Shown in pieces: positions 12,201 through 23,099 of a DNA stretch of 64,000 bases. The notes under the pieces were generated by a model, which saw only the letters and a program-made list of their open reading frames with translations, was not told the DNA's origin and made no database searches. A program made the position numbers and the translations under genes. Position 1 is the stretch's first letter; each line of letters starts with the position of its first letter. This stretch comes from Choristoneura fumiferana (Eukaryota; Arthropoda; Insecta; Lepidoptera; Tortricidae): NCBI RefSeq assembly GCF_025370935.1, contig NC_133474.1:1357005-1421004 (forward strand). Reading direction: 5' to 3'.

Positions 12201-15200
12201 CTAAGAAAGGATTTTTCGAAATTCCCACGGGATAGGGAAATATCTAAACTTTTTTCGCTTCTTTGTTTGTAGTCGAATCTCTGAAACTATTAAGCCGATT
12301 TTAAAAATTCTTTTACCGTTAGTAAGCTACACTATCCTTGATTGACATGGGTTACTTTTTATCCGGGATAATGCAAAATTCCCGCGGGATAGAAATAAAT
12401 TAATTCAATTACGGAGCTGATTTAAAAAATTCTTACATATTATGTGATATGACTATCCCCAAATGACAAAGGCTACTTTTTCTTCGGGAAATTACAAAAT
12501 TCCCATGGGATAGAAAAAACTGAATGCAACTTCGGGGATGATTTAAAAAATTCTTACATCAATAGAAAGCTACACTATTCCTCATTAGTTTAGATTACTC
12601 TTCTTCGGGAAAATGCAAAATTCCCGCGGGATAGAAATAAGTGAATTCAACTTCGGGTCTGATTTTAAAAGTTCTTTCAACAAAAGTAAGCTACAGTATT
12701 CCTGATTGACATAGGATACGTTTTTTCCGTGAAAATGAAAAATTCCCGCGGGATAGAAAAAAGTAAATTCAACTTTGGCACTGCTTTTAAAAATTCTTTC
12801 ATATTATATGACTATCCTCGATTGACATAGGCCACTTTTTTTCGGAAAATCCAAAATTCCCATGGGATAGAAAAAACTGAATTCAACTTCAGAGCTGATT
12901 TTAAAAATTCTTCCACTAATATAAAGCTACACTAATTGCTGATTGGTATAGATTACTCTTCTTTGGGAAAATGCAAAATTCCCGCAGTAAGTAAGACAAT
13001 CCAAATTCAGCTGATTTTAAAAATTCTTTCACTAATAGTAATCTGCAGTATCTCTGATTGACATAGGCTGATTTTCTACAGAAGAATGCAAAATTCCCGC
13101 AAGATCGAAATACTTAAGTAAATTCATCATTGGGGTTGATTTAAAAAGATATTTTACCAATTGGGAGCTACATTATCTCTGATTGGCATACGCTACTTTT
13201 CTCCGGGAAAACGTAAAACTCCCGCGGGATAGCAAAAAGTGAATTCAACTTCAGGGTTGATTTATTTATAATTGTATACCTAACTCTACCTGAACAGTAC
13301 CATGACTGGCTGACTGACAGACAACGCATAGCCAAAACTACTGGTGCTAGAGACATGAAATTGGCATAGATGGACCTAAAGTAATAGAGAGGTGCACTAG
13401 GGAAAGATTTTTAGAAAATCCCATGGAATAGGAAAATATCTCAACTTTGTTTGTTTCTTTGTTTGTTGGGGATAATCTCTGAAACTACTGAGTTGATTTA
13501 AATAATTCTATTACCAATAGAAAGCTACAATATGTCTCTCATCGACAATTAAGAATACTAAAATAGATCATAACAGTAATTCATGTCCCGCGGGGACTTT
13601 ACAATTTCTCGAGATACAATCCTATATCTATATCGTGTAGGAAGTCGCCGGCAAAAGAAACGCGTAGTACTTTAACGTCTTTAACGTTTCAGCGAAACAG
13701 GGTTTCAGAGTTGGTACGAATTATGAATGATTAATTACGTATGTAGGTTGATTTTTGAATTCCAAAATGTGCACCATCTGTCTAAAACAACGTCTTACTG
13801 TATTTATATTTCCATGAAATCCTCCAAAAAATCAATCAAAACACGAAAAAAAGGATCGCAGAAAGTAAATGTATGTTAATTGTTACCCCAAATTTAACGC
13901 GAGCGAAGCCGCGGGCAACAGCTAGTACAGTATATATCGTACAAATAATACACTTCTAAATAAAATATAGGCAGTGGGATAAACAGCAACTTAACAGCCC
14001 CTAAATTAAAAGAATTGCCTACTTTTTATTTAGTAAAACTAAGCACGGATTTTAAATAAACTGCGAAAAAAAAATAGTAGATTGTCATTATATTACCAAT
14101 CAAAAACAAAATTTCAAAACTTAGCGGAGGCCCTTAGAAGCAGAAGATTGATGTGATTTCAGTCGCTTAACGCCAATTGCGTATCCTTCCAGGGTGCGAG
14201 TCTCCTCGGCTTCATCTGCGTCCAAGTGGCATCATACCGATCGTCTCGCAGCTCCTTCTTCGCCTGGATCTCCATGATGGCGTTCTGGTTCACGGGCCTC
14301 CTGCTCGGGCTGTACCTGTTCCACCTCGTGGAGAAGTTCTACAAGATACCCTGGCTCAAGATAGAGCTGGTGTTCTGCGGGTTGTGGACGTTTTTCTACC
14401 TGATAGCGTCCAGTTTGGTGGTGGCATGGAGCGTGATCAGTGCTTTCGCTGCGGCAGCGGTAAGTAACTTCAAATACAAGTTGAAGTGAATGACTACACA
14501 CATAGCTACATGCCATATAGCACGGAGAACCGATGGCCGTTGGGGCTGAAAAGTTCTCGAATATTGACCACGGATCGGCAAGCGCAGCGTAGGACGTCCA
14601 CCAACGCGATGGACGGATGGCCTGGTTAAAGCCGCGGGTTCACGGTGGATGTATGCAACTGGAAGTCTATGGTGGAGGCTTATGTCCAACAGTGGACGTC
14701 CTATGGCTGAGATGATGATGATAATGATGACAGCTATATGAACTGATTAAATAAAAGGAGAATGAATGAAGTGAATGTCAAAATCTCACTGTCATTGACA
14801 TGGTCTTGTGCCCCCTTGCACCTTGTCGACGCCCTTGAGCGGACATCTCATGGGAAATGAACACCGCTGCCCATGAGTACCAACTACTCAAGGAACGTCA
14901 TTGGTCCGTTGCCGGCCTTTTCAAAGTCAAAGTCAAAATATCTTTATTCAATTTAGGCTATAACAAGCACTTATGAATGTCAAAATAATCTAGCACCGGT
15001 TCGGAAAAACCTCTGTTGAGAAGAATCCGGCAAGAAACTCAACGCGGTATATTTTTTTAAACAGATTTATAATATTATTAAATGATATCTATACATGACA
15101 AGTATTTAACACAACAGGTTCGCTATTTGAAGGGATCGCTAATGCGGATCGGAATTATTTCCAAATATCCCTGGCCATGATATCGACACCTCCTACGTAT

Positions 15201-18027
15201 ACTGGTACAAGTGCATAATCATAAATTTACAGGAGAGCTGTTCAAAGGTTCCAAAACCTGTAACTTTCTCATTTGATGATATAACTTTTCAAAATTTTGC
15301 ATTGGTTCCAAAGAAAATATTTGCTTTCTACCTGTATTCATGGAATTTTGAAATTTCTTATAGTTTTTGAGAAAATTGCAGATACACTACTATACGCGTA
15401 TTTTACATCTTGTAGTTGTGCGGTATACTGAGCTAATTACCACTTGCTCCAGTATACGGCGTAATGCGTAGATTACTGATCTAACGATATTTTATATTGT
15501 ATATGAATTTTAGATGAAATACTTATATGGCTTGCAATGAACAATAAAACAGATGCTCTTTTACCTTCATCTATTGATTTATAAACGTTTTTATCACTTG
15601 CATCAATATACGCTAACATTAGCATGCCACTTGTACCAATATACCGCTAGTAATGTTTTAAACGTGCTATACAAAATACAGAAATATACCTTTATAAAAC
15701 ACCTCACTTGAAATATAAATGGTTTTATTAAGAAAAGTAATTGTATTAAGTGCTTTAAATTAATGGAAGCACATTCAATGGATTCGTATTCCTGTTCAAA
15801 TGTGTACTCGTATTTTATTGTGAAAGGTTCCTCATGTGATACATATATCGCATCGCACCCATTTGTATCCACCTAACGGTTTAGCTTTTTGTGCCTCTTC
15901 AGGGTTCCGTACCCAAAAGGGTATAAACGGAAACCCTACTTCTATATACTACTTCGCTGTCCGTCCGTCTGTCACCAGGCTGTATCTCATGAACCATGAT
16001 AGTTAGACAGCTGAAATTTTCACAGATTATGTATAACTGTAGTCGATATAATAAATATATAACAAAAAATAGAACAGAATAAATATTTAAGGGGGCCCCC
16101 ATACAACAAATGTAATTTTTTTGCCATTTTTTTGCTAATCCTAATGAAGTTGTATAGATGGTATGGAACCTTTCGTGCGCGAGTCTGATTAGCACTTTGC
16201 TTAAGCCAAGCTTTGACATGAAATATTGAGTCAAAGTCAAAATATCTTTATTCAATTTAGATTGTAACAAGCACTTATGAATGTCAAAAAAATCTACCAC
16301 CGGTTCGAAAAAACCTCTGTTGAGAAGAGTCTGGCAATAAACCTAGGTATATTTTGTAAACAGATTTACAATCATATTTTAGTGATATCTATACATCACA
16401 AGTATTTAGCACAACTACATATTTAAACAGTTCTCAATTCGCTATTTGGAGTAAGCACTCGCCAATGCGGATCGGAATTATTTCCAAATTTCCCTATCCA
16501 TGATATAATCATTAATTTTAATAATACGCCATATATTAATGTCTTCTTGACAATAGATTTAAATTTTGTGTCTGTTTCCAAGTCTTGGGAAACTTCTATA
16601 ACTTCATACGGTTTACCCGTTTTCGCCATATACATAGCCAGGTACCATTTCTTAGGTGTGTATAAAAAAAATGTGTATAGGGGTTATTAAAAACCTGTAC
16701 TATACTTTAAACCACATTAGGGCTACTAATTACTAATATGATCCAAGTACAAAAATACTGTGATTCGAAAAAAAAATTTTTGCATGGAAGTGGAGTCGCA
16801 AGAAGACTTTCTAATTTCGATGTTTTCCCACTTATATCGTATTAGTAATCAGTAACCCTAATATGGGTTACAGTATAGTACAGGATTTTTTTTATCAACC
16901 TGTAGGTATATTGAAATTTACTGTTCTCATTTTAATTAAAGCATGCATGCCTTCGCCTTCTTTTTGGGGATGCTCAACTACCAGAATGCAATGTAATACT
17001 GCAATGTTATATTTCTATCACGCGTACATGTAGGTATAGCCGAGGAAACTGAATCACGTACTGGTACTGGGGTGGAACCGTTGTACTACCAATGTTATGT
17101 TGACATCCCATACATTTGCCAAAGAAATCATAGCGAAATAGACCACGAAAAGGTTTCACATTGGATTTAGTTTCCATGACTGTCTATGAGAAATACGGCT
17201 ATTGTGGTCTTGCCCTCCGCAATTGTCAGACCAAAACATGTTTTTTTATATATACTATCAAATTATGTGTTCGTAGAACAGTTTAAACGGTCCGCACGCA
17301 GCGACGGCTAGCGCGTACACTAAGGCAACTGCCAGTTACACTGGACTTCCCCGGCCCCGCCACAATATCGGTGCCGCGTATAGTGGTGCATGTCGGTTGC
17401 CTCAGTATACGTTGTACCGATTAGCAAAACGGTGTTAGATGCATTCATATACGTCACTTTATTTCCAAAACTAATAGGAATATCAGTGCAAATTTTTTGT
17501 GGTAGGTAAATAAGGAAATATTAATCACAAAAATGCAAAAAACTAAAAATCAGAAATTTGTCACTTGTACCAGTATACGTAGGAGGTATCGATATAATCA
17601 TTAACTTTATAATACGCCTTTGATATTAATATCTTCTTGACAGTAGATCTGAATCGAAAATACAAACTGAGACATGGAATCAAACCCAGTTTTTTTTTCT
17701 GGTTTTTCTGTGCATCCATGTCTCAGTTCGTATTTTCGATATGGTTTCACGGGATACCCGTAAAAGTAACAAATAACAACCAAAAAACCAATCATAATAG
17801 ATCTGAATTTTGTATCCGTTTCATTTGTAATATTTTATGTATAAGCCCATCTGTTTGATCAGCTTTTCTTGTTATAGTTCTTCGGTTACGCAGCGATGCT
17901 GGCGTACCTAATAGACGCTTACCTGAAGTACCGCGCGGTGCAAGACGGCGGCCTGGCGCAGGGCACCCGCGTGGTGTCGCGACAGACCGCCGCCACCGTG
18001 ACCACGCCGCCCAGGGTCGGCTACTAG
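9292..18027 (+). CDS. MARVEL-domain membrane protein (CMTM4-like), complete
   Basis: Three coding exons, all phase 0: 9292-9426 (45 codons), 14193-14459 (89 codons) and 17878-18027 (49 codons and TAG), giving 183 aa. The ATG follows an acceptor at 9279-9280 by 11 bases, so the leader is spliced. The first 30 residues are Thr-rich and hydrophilic. Four hydrophobic segments follow: about residues 38-58 (across the exon 1/2 junction), 66-88 (FFAWISMMAFWF start), 103-128 (after PWLKIEL) and 130-160 (ending LIDAYLKYRA). A polar C-tail ends PPRVGY. This is the MARVEL/CKLF-like layout, and the exon plan equals that of the divergent paralogue at 2081-4135. Proteins of this family sit in plasma or vesicle membranes; the exact role here is not shown. 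Intron 1 carries an antisense gene (10021-11361) and a Helitron. Confidence 0.9.
9928..9933 (-). terminator. polyadenylation signal of the nested gene
   Basis: AATAAA on the minus strand, about 90 nt beyond the stop codon of the nested gene at 10021-11361. The stretch 9547-9720 just left of it is a piece of the GGTTCCGTA repeat family. Confidence 0.5.
10021..11361 (-). CDS. unrecognised 113-aa protein with two hydrophobic segments, nested antisense
   Basis: I assembled this from two exons: 11361-11219 (47 codons plus 2 nt, donor GGCAG|GTAATA) and 10219-10021 (1 nt, 65 codons, TAA), with a strong acceptor after a T-rich tract. Phase 2 joins exactly to give Arg at residue 48. Neither exon is obvious from long frames alone. 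Residues about 8-30 are strongly hydrophobic (WVLKLFFVVLFFV). A very basic, Ser/Tyr-rich middle follows (RRHRRGR, later KRDHRRG). A second hydrophobic stretch covers about residues 78-95 (SVVFVILAFLLYHLY). The tail is LDEACDPYRLSPKALD. A TCAGTT initiator-like motif lies 33 bases before the ATG (11394-11399), and AATAAA lies 90 nt past the stop. I do not recognise the family; a small two-pass or signal-anchored membrane protein is likely. It sits antisense in intron 1 of the right MARVEL gene. Confidence 0.6.
10458..11121. mobile_element. hAT-like fold-back MITE, 664 bp, 8-bp target duplication
   Basis: The termini GGCTCAGGCCTGAAAT are inverted, and the arms stay imperfectly complementary for over 100 bp with repeated 'AAAATGTC' words. 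It is flanked by a perfect 8-bp duplication ACGGTGCC (10450-10457 and 11122-11129), the hallmark of hAT elements. The target is itself a repeat (intact versions at 24145-24285 and 41050-41215), so the empty site can be read directly. It lies in the intron of the nested gene. The short plus-strand frames inside are not genes. Confidence 0.85.
11525..12065. other. no gene seen
   Basis: Intron 1 of the right MARVEL gene, upstream of the nested gene. It contains the dispersed motif for TTCGAACTTCTAATTTCG near 11610 and nothing else I can name. Confidence 0.4.
12066..13925 (+). mobile_element. non-autonomous Helitron with internal tandem repeats
   Basis: Begins TCTATATATATAAAAG after A (12065) and ends GCGGGCAACAGCTAG before T (13926). 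TC...CTAG inserted between A and T is the Helitron signature. Just before the end, CGCGAGCGAAGCCGCG can form the usual short hairpin. The interior (about 12220-13260) is a degenerate tandem array with a period near 120 bp (observed spacings 114-126), each unit carrying AAATTCCCGCGGGATAGAAA or a variant. A (GACT)n run lies at 12090-12116. There is no Rep/helicase frame, so it depends on another element. Confidence 0.8.
14630..14735 (+). repeat. retroposon tail with GATGAT run
   Basis: Has the block GGCTTATGTCCAACAGTGGA followed by a GAT-repeat run, like the ends at 2563-2623 and 20905-20945. Lies in intron 2 of the right MARVEL gene. Confidence 0.6.
14925..15190 (+). repeat. dispersed repeat, 'AAAGTCAAAATATCTTTATTCAATTT' family
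   Basis: Highly similar to 16225-16510. Shared words are TAACAAGCACTTATGAATGT, AAAACCTCTGTTGAGAAGA, CGGCAAGAAACTCAACG and AATGCGGATCGGAATTATTT. Pieces recur at 19540-19600, 20390-20470, 44840-44880, 45060-45170 and 45520-45570. Probably the 3' UTR of a non-LTR retrotransposon. The stretch 15190-15900 after it shows no gene. Confidence 0.65.
15900..16195 (+). repeat. GGTTCCGTACCCAAA repeat copy
   Basis: Carries GGGTTCCGTACCCAAAAGGG, CACAGATTATGTATA, GGGGGCCCCCATACAACAAA and CTTTCGTGCGCGAGTC, as in 8655-9095 but in the opposite orientation. Confidence 0.7.
16225..16510 (+). repeat. second copy of the 'CTTTATTCAATTT' repeat
   Basis: Near copy of 14925-15190. It lies immediately after the GGTTCCGT repeat in intron 2 of the right MARVEL gene. 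Confidence 0.65.
16688..16895. mobile_element. small TIR element
   Basis: Inverted ends AAAAACCTGTACTATACT at about 16688 and its near complement ending at about 16895, with TACTAATTACTAATA/TATTAGTAATCAGTA as inner complementary blocks. No frame inside. Confidence 0.6.
17655..17797 (-). mobile_element. SINE C insertion with 11-bp target duplication
   Basis: Flanked by TAGATCTGAAT on both sides (17644-17654 and 17798-17808). The interior has SINE C body words: CATGTCTCAGTT, TTTTCGATATGGTTTCACGG, GGGATACCCGTAAAAGT. One end carries an inverted partial copy of the body, so it can fold back. Complete SINE C heads are at 53310-53517 and 47756-47957. Confidence 0.7.
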
Positions 18028-18098
18028 GACTAAAGGGCTACCACCAAATTCGAAGTTAGTTTCGTTCAGTCCCTCTCACTCTCGTATTAAGTCATATA

Positions 18099-18770
18099 AA
18101 GCTGGGTCCACATTTGTATCATTTGGTCGCATCGTATCTCCGTCGCGTTGCACCGACGCGTATCAAGATCGCTGGTGTAGCGAAAATAGCGCGGTATTGC
18201 GGTGCGCCGTATCTTATCGCTCGGGATCGATGTTGATGCAAGTACAGGGTTATTCGTATTTTACTAGCATCCTTTTAACCCAAAACTCCTACCACTTAAA
18301 CAAATGTTTTTTGTTTTACGGCTCCATTTTAAAAAGTCGTCTCTCTGTGTACCTGTTTTCTGTATCGCTTACTATTTCTGATGTACTAAAGTCATTTTAT
18401 TGTATAGTATTGTACTAAGGATGCTAGTGAATTACAAATAACCCTGTATATTATGTACCCCGCACAATCGCGATCGGATACGCGTATCAATACCGAAGTA
18501 TGGACGTATTATGATTTGATAACGAATACGTCGTGATCGCTCTCGAGGCGGTTTTTCCCCGATCATCAAAGGGGACACGGATAACGTCCACACTTAATAA
18601 TACGGCGTTATGATACGATACGCTGCTACGGTTAGTATGGACTGGTTTTTTCACGCGACGATGCTAGTGATACGGTGTGCCCAAAGTGAGCGTCCATACT
18701 TAGGATACGCGAGCTCGATACGATACGCGTGATCGTGATCGGCAAAATGGTGCAAATGTGGACCCAGCTT
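18099..18770. mobile_element. TIR element in the 3' flank of the right MARVEL gene
   Basis: Inverted ends AAGCTGGGTCCACATTTG at 18099 and complement ending 18770. The body is rich in GATACG words. It starts 72 bases after the MARVEL stop, so it may lie in the 3' UTR; the nearest later AATAAA is near 19057. A second element is nested inside at 18245-18446. Confidence 0.7.
18245..18446. mobile_element. nested MITE, TA target duplication
   Basis: Ends CAGGGTTATT and AATAACCCTG with TA on both sides (18243-18244 and 18447-18448). The inner complementary block is ACTAGCATCCTT/AAGGATGCTAGT. The layout is mariner-like. Confidence 0.7.
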
Positions 18771-18883
18771 AATCAGCGAGACGGCGAGATACGACGTTCG
18801 AATTTTGCACTTTGTAAGGGCCAGGGCTTACGCTAGCCGGCGGGTGCACTGCGGGCGCGCGGCTGCGGGCGCGGGTGCCGGCA

Positions 18884-19175
18884 CCAGCACCAATATCTGA
18901 CACAACAATCGTGCATAATTGGAAGTGGCCCCAAAGTGGCTCAAATTTTATGGTATTGCTAATTTGTGTGCTAGAATTAAGTGTTGTGTTCATAATATGC
19001 TGTAATATACATGTCATGTTTATAGATATATATTGTCCGACACAATGTAAATTGTTATGGAAATAAATATACTGAATACATAAATATCTGATACGACTCT
19101 ATTTCTAGGGCCGGAAGGACGTGTCAGATATTTTTGCACGCTCCGCTTTGGCAGATATTAATGCTGGTGTCTGTA
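18884..19175. mobile_element. interrupted copy of the 'AGTCACCAG' MITE
   Basis: Left part (18884-18916) and right part (19084-19175) match the MITEs at 41445-41579 and 45585-45716 (AATATCTGACACAACAA, TTCTAGGGCCGGAAGGACG, GCACGCTCCGCT). About 167 bp of other sequence splits them, including an AATAAA that could end the MARVEL transcript. Confidence 0.6.
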
Positions 19176-19177
19176 CC

Positions 19178-19323
19178 ATCAGCCAAATATGTGGTCAACC
19201 ACCCTAAAGTTGATAATCGTTTGCATGTCATAAAACAATGCCAATAGACGTGCCTGTCAACTTGAAAGTTCGACTTTAGCGACATATTCATTTCATAGGA
19301 CCACTTAGTTGGCTGATGGTGCA
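19178..19323. mobile_element. MITE, 'ACCATCAGCCAAAT' termini
   Basis: Terminal inverted repeats GTACCATCAGCCAAAT and its near complement, GGTGG/CCACC inner blocks. A second copy, in the opposite orientation, is at 43771-43946. Confidence 0.7.
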
Positions 19324-19659
19324 ATCCTACGCACTGCGCGCGCGCAGTTAGCGCTGCTCATACTATTGTTCAACAGGCGGCCACCGGCTCCGTGCAAACC
19401 GCGGCAGCTAGCGTGAGCTCTAAAAGCTACTGTATTGATAAAAAGAATAGAAATTTTATCGTGTCATGTCGCCGCTTCTTCGGAACGGAAGTCAACATAA
19501 TCTGTAGCAATTTAGACACAAGATCTTGTGATTGTCAAAAACAAGTTCAGATAAATCTCTGTTGAGAAGGACCCGGCAAGAAAGTCAACGTTGATTTTTA
19601 ATCGGTGATCAGATACCAGTTTTTCTAACTCCGTAGTTAATAGCGATCATGTTGTATTA

Positions 19660-19725
19660 GCCCTCTCATTATGAGAGGAGGCCTGTGCCCAGCAGTGGGA
19701 CGTATATAGGCTGGGATGATGATGA
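19660..19725 (+). repeat. SINE A tail fragment
   Basis: CCCTCTCATTATGAGAGGAG, GTGCCCAGCAGTGGGACGTA and GGCTGGGATGATGATGA, the 3' end of SINE A. The sequence from 19740 to 20120 holds nothing I recognise. Confidence 0.7.
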
Positions 19726-20129
19726 CGGAAGCAGATACAAATGTTTTTTTTTTTCAGTGATTGATAATTTCATTTTGAAAATCACTTTTAATACAGATTC
19801 TGTCATCGTACTAATATTTTAGTCTATGAGTTAACAACCTCTTTCAAAACCTTGACAATTAACTTAGGAATTATAAATTGTCATAGTCAAATGTAGACGA
19901 AAGATCTAAAACTTACAGGGCATTCCCCATAGGTAGCTGCTTCACTTCAAAAATTAATGTAGGATGACCAAGTATCCAATTAAAAAAAAACATTTATTTC
20001 AAGCACAAAGACTCATATACAATTCCAAAAATAAAATAATAACACAACACACACGTTTGTAATTAATGAAATACTTATTGAATTAAATTTTGGCTGGCTA
20101 TTAGTATTTTTCAATTCCTGATCACCGTT

Positions 20130-20311
20130 TGAAAATCATCATGTATCGAAAAAACATACTGAGACATGGATGCACAGAAAAACCAGAAAAAGAGACCAGC
20201 GCTGGGAATCGAACCCAGGTCCTCAGCAATCCGTGCTGCGTGCTATAACCCCAAAGTAACAAATTTGGAGTTGAAATAAAAAATACAAAAAGACTCCAAA
20301 AAACCAATCAT
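20130..20311 (-). mobile_element. SINE C copy, head truncated
   Basis: Minus-strand copy with T-arm block GGGTTCGATTCCCAGCGCTG and the body CATGTCTCAGT. It ends with the AATACAAAAAGACTCCAAAA tail also seen at 47770-47810. Confidence 0.7.
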
Positions 20312-20385
20312 AATCATCATCCCAGCCTATATACGTCCCACTGCTGGGCACAGGCCTCCTCTCAGAACAAGAGGGCTACAGTGTT
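20312..20385 (-). repeat. SINE A tail fragment
   Basis: Reverse complement of the GAGGCCTGTGCCCAGCAGTG...GGCTGGGATGATGAT end. It directly abuts the SINE C copy, so one may have landed in the tail of the other. Confidence 0.7.
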
Positions 20386-20683
20386 ATTTAATGACTTATA
20401 TCACAAGTATTTAACACAGCTACATTTTTAACACAATAGATTTGCTATTTGAAGTTAACAAAAAATACAACATTTCTATTCCTTTTATTTTTACTTCTGT
20501 GGTATTGGTAGACATATTTATGAGCACAAAGGTATAATCGATCAAGTTTTCGTACAGATCTATTTATCTTGCTTCTCAATTAGCTCAGTAACTAACTAAC
20601 TTTCCGACAAGATACGATGGCACATTATTCACTTCACCTGTAGGTATCAAATCGTATTCAAGTTTATATAAATAATAAAACAA

Positions 20684-20945
20684 TAAGGATGTTGGAAAAG
20701 CGACCGCCAAACTTAAGTGGGACTGGGCCGGTCATGTCTGCCGGATGCACCCACAAAGATGGGCGCACAAAGCCACATGGTGGGTACCACATGACGGGCA
20801 CCGACGGCAAGGCAGGCCGAGGCGGAGATGGCGAGATGACCTGGACGCGGCACTGAGTGAGTGGCCAAATATAGCTCTGGATAGGGAGATGTGGAAGTCA
20901 AGAGGAGAGGCCTTTGCCCAGCAGTGGGACACAGTTATAGGCTAA
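20684..20945 (+). pseudogene. C-terminal remnant of an RTE-like LINE ORF2
   Basis: In one plus frame the translation contains KWDWAGHV, RRQGRPRRRWRDDL, MWKSRGEAFAQQW and a stop. This is the usual C-terminal end of endonuclease/reverse-transcriptase polyproteins of insect RTE-like retrotransposons. The RT domain is absent, so it is a dead 5'-truncated copy. Confidence 0.75.
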
Positions 20946-20949
20946 ATAT

Positions 20950-22205
20950 ATAATAAGGCCGATTGTCGCATATGTGAAAATAGCCTTTGATGTTTTGAGC
21001 CATACAACTTTGAACCTTGAATCGTAAAGCAATAGTTCTATTATACTTGAACACGACCACCGTCGAAAGTATCCATATTTATTAATACCGCACTATTTCT
21101 AGTTAATATATGACATTTTAATGTTATTCTGCATTAGATATAAGTAAAAAACTGGATGTTTATTGATAATTTAATATTTAGATGTATTTTTACGCAACTA
21201 CCTACAATGTACTTACCGAATTTTATTAACTTTTTGTACGGTCGAAATCATATGTTTACACTTTGCTACCTTGTCGCTGTCACTTCATGTTTGGACTTTA
21301 GTATAAAACTGTCAGAAGACATAGAGTGACAAAGTACTATAGTGTAAAGATATTTTTTCCCGCGACTTAGTAATGTAATTAGTTAAGTTATTAGATTTAT
21401 GACCAAAGATTTTAAATGACAATGTGGCTATAATTTCAGCAATGATATTATAACGAAGATTTGGCCAAGTGCGGGTTGGGCTCAGGGTTCTGTACAATTT
21501 TGCTCTCCTAAGTAAAAAGCAGGTATCTCAAAAAAAACACATATTATTTGTACCATTTGATGCACAATGGCATAAAAAACACACAAGTGATTTTTTCGAG
21601 ATACCGCTTTTAGCTTAAGACGGCAGAGTTGCCATGATATAAAAAAAATAACTTTTCTTGTAGGGATACACTCGATGCTCACCGTTACATATATCAGTAA
21701 ATAAATTATCAATAAATAAATAAATCAATGATATTTAATTACTTGCTAAATTTTAGTTTTGTAATATGTTTTTAAAATGGCCATACACTGTGTTAATATT
21801 TCAAGTAACTGCATATAAAGTTTCAAAAGATAACAAACCGACAGACAAGGGGTTAATAGGGTCCACGTGAACACCATTGATTACAGAATTGTTATAAACA
21901 AGTTACATTCGTATATATCTTTTATAATATCATTGACTGAAAATGATCTGACGGACATAACTTTTTAATATTTTTTAAACATATTTTAGGACATGTTTCC
22001 ATAAAATGCGTTACGCTCAATGTCTTGTTAATTATGTTTGTACATTTAAGCAAAGGCGTTTTAAAATCAATTTACAATATTTCAGCAGATGGTTTCGTCA
22101 GCTTTACTGAATGCTCCTGTAAATGTTTTTCAGAATTTTTTGCCACTTGAGAAATCCACAGTAAGTGTACGATCACACTTAAAATATCACTTAAAAACAA
22201 TAATA
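20950..22205. other. AT-rich intergenic sequence, no gene seen
   Basis: Short frames only, on both strands, without motifs or splice context. A faint GCCAAGTGCGGGTTGGGCTC...GGGTTCTGTAC relic of the GGTTCCGT repeat is at 21465-21495. Confidence 0.4.
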
Positions 22206-22209
22206 TTAG

Positions 22210-22500
22210 TTACTAGCGACCCGCCCCGGCTTTGTTCCGGTACAATAAAAAAAAAACTATGCGAAGGCACTTTTTCTAAAGCTCCATTTTCCAATAACTA
22301 CACCCGCGCAAAGGCGAGGTGTGTCGCATATATATCATAAATATGAACGTTCACCTCAAAGTCAGTCACAGTTATAAGTCAAGAACGGTCCGACTAGTTT
22401 CGACCTTTAGAAGTTAGAAAACCTTTACAGGAGTTCGATCAAACTACTCAACCATCTGCTGGAATATTCCAGATATTAGAACATCTTGAATTGAACACAC
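22210..22500 (-). repeat. Helitron-type terminus, minus strand
   Basis: ACTAGCGACCCGCCCCGGCT on the plus strand is the complement of a typical GGGGCGGGTCGCTAGT Helitron 3' end. The other end was not found, so the extent is approximate. Confidence 0.4.
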
Positions 22501-22835
22501 AGTTCTAAAGTGCTAAGCTCTATGGCTTTAGCTGTGCCAGCACTTCTATCGTAATATTATTCACCAGTTAAATAGTAATAGATAATTTATACCACAATAT
22601 TCGACTAAATCAAGTCACTATCTACTATTTTGTATAGACATTATTATAGAGTTTATTATCACTTAAGTCATATTGTTAACAACAAACTATTTAGTAAGTA
22701 CCTGTCTTACAAAACGCTTTTTAATCGCTTTACTTATATATATTACCTACATAATTACTAGTATTTATTCGTCTGCACAGATAATTAGGAGTTAACACGC
22801 ACTTAGAGACAAATAAATAACTACTTATTATAAAT

Positions 22836-23018
22836 ATGAGTGCGGAAAGTAGGCAATTCCCACCGAGTGTCGGTGTTCTTAAAAAGCGAGCGAAGAGAGT
22901 TTTTAAAGACACGAGTTGGGGATGTATTCGATTTCACGCGTATATCTTACAATGTTTTTCAATGCATCAATCGAAAAAACAAATAGATATAAAGAGAAAA
23001 TTTAAAACAAATACATGA
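22836..23018 (+). other. orphan 60-codon frame, doubtful
   Basis: Begins MSAESRQF and is Lys/Arg-rich with no hydrophobic segment or known motif. There are no convincing promoter or splice signals, and the surrounding 22500-24100 region is otherwise empty. I give it only as a possible small gene; chance is more likely. Confidence 0.12.
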
Positions 23019-23099
23019 AACTTTTCAGGTTCATTTTGTAATTAAAACAATGTTTTTTGACACAATCTTGACATTTGGCAAATAAATTATATATGTATT

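Noticed and set aside
12220..13260. Repeated CCCGCGGGATAG palindromes as operator or CRISPR repeats
   Set aside because: They are the degenerate internal tandem array of a Helitron; spacer parts are also repeated.
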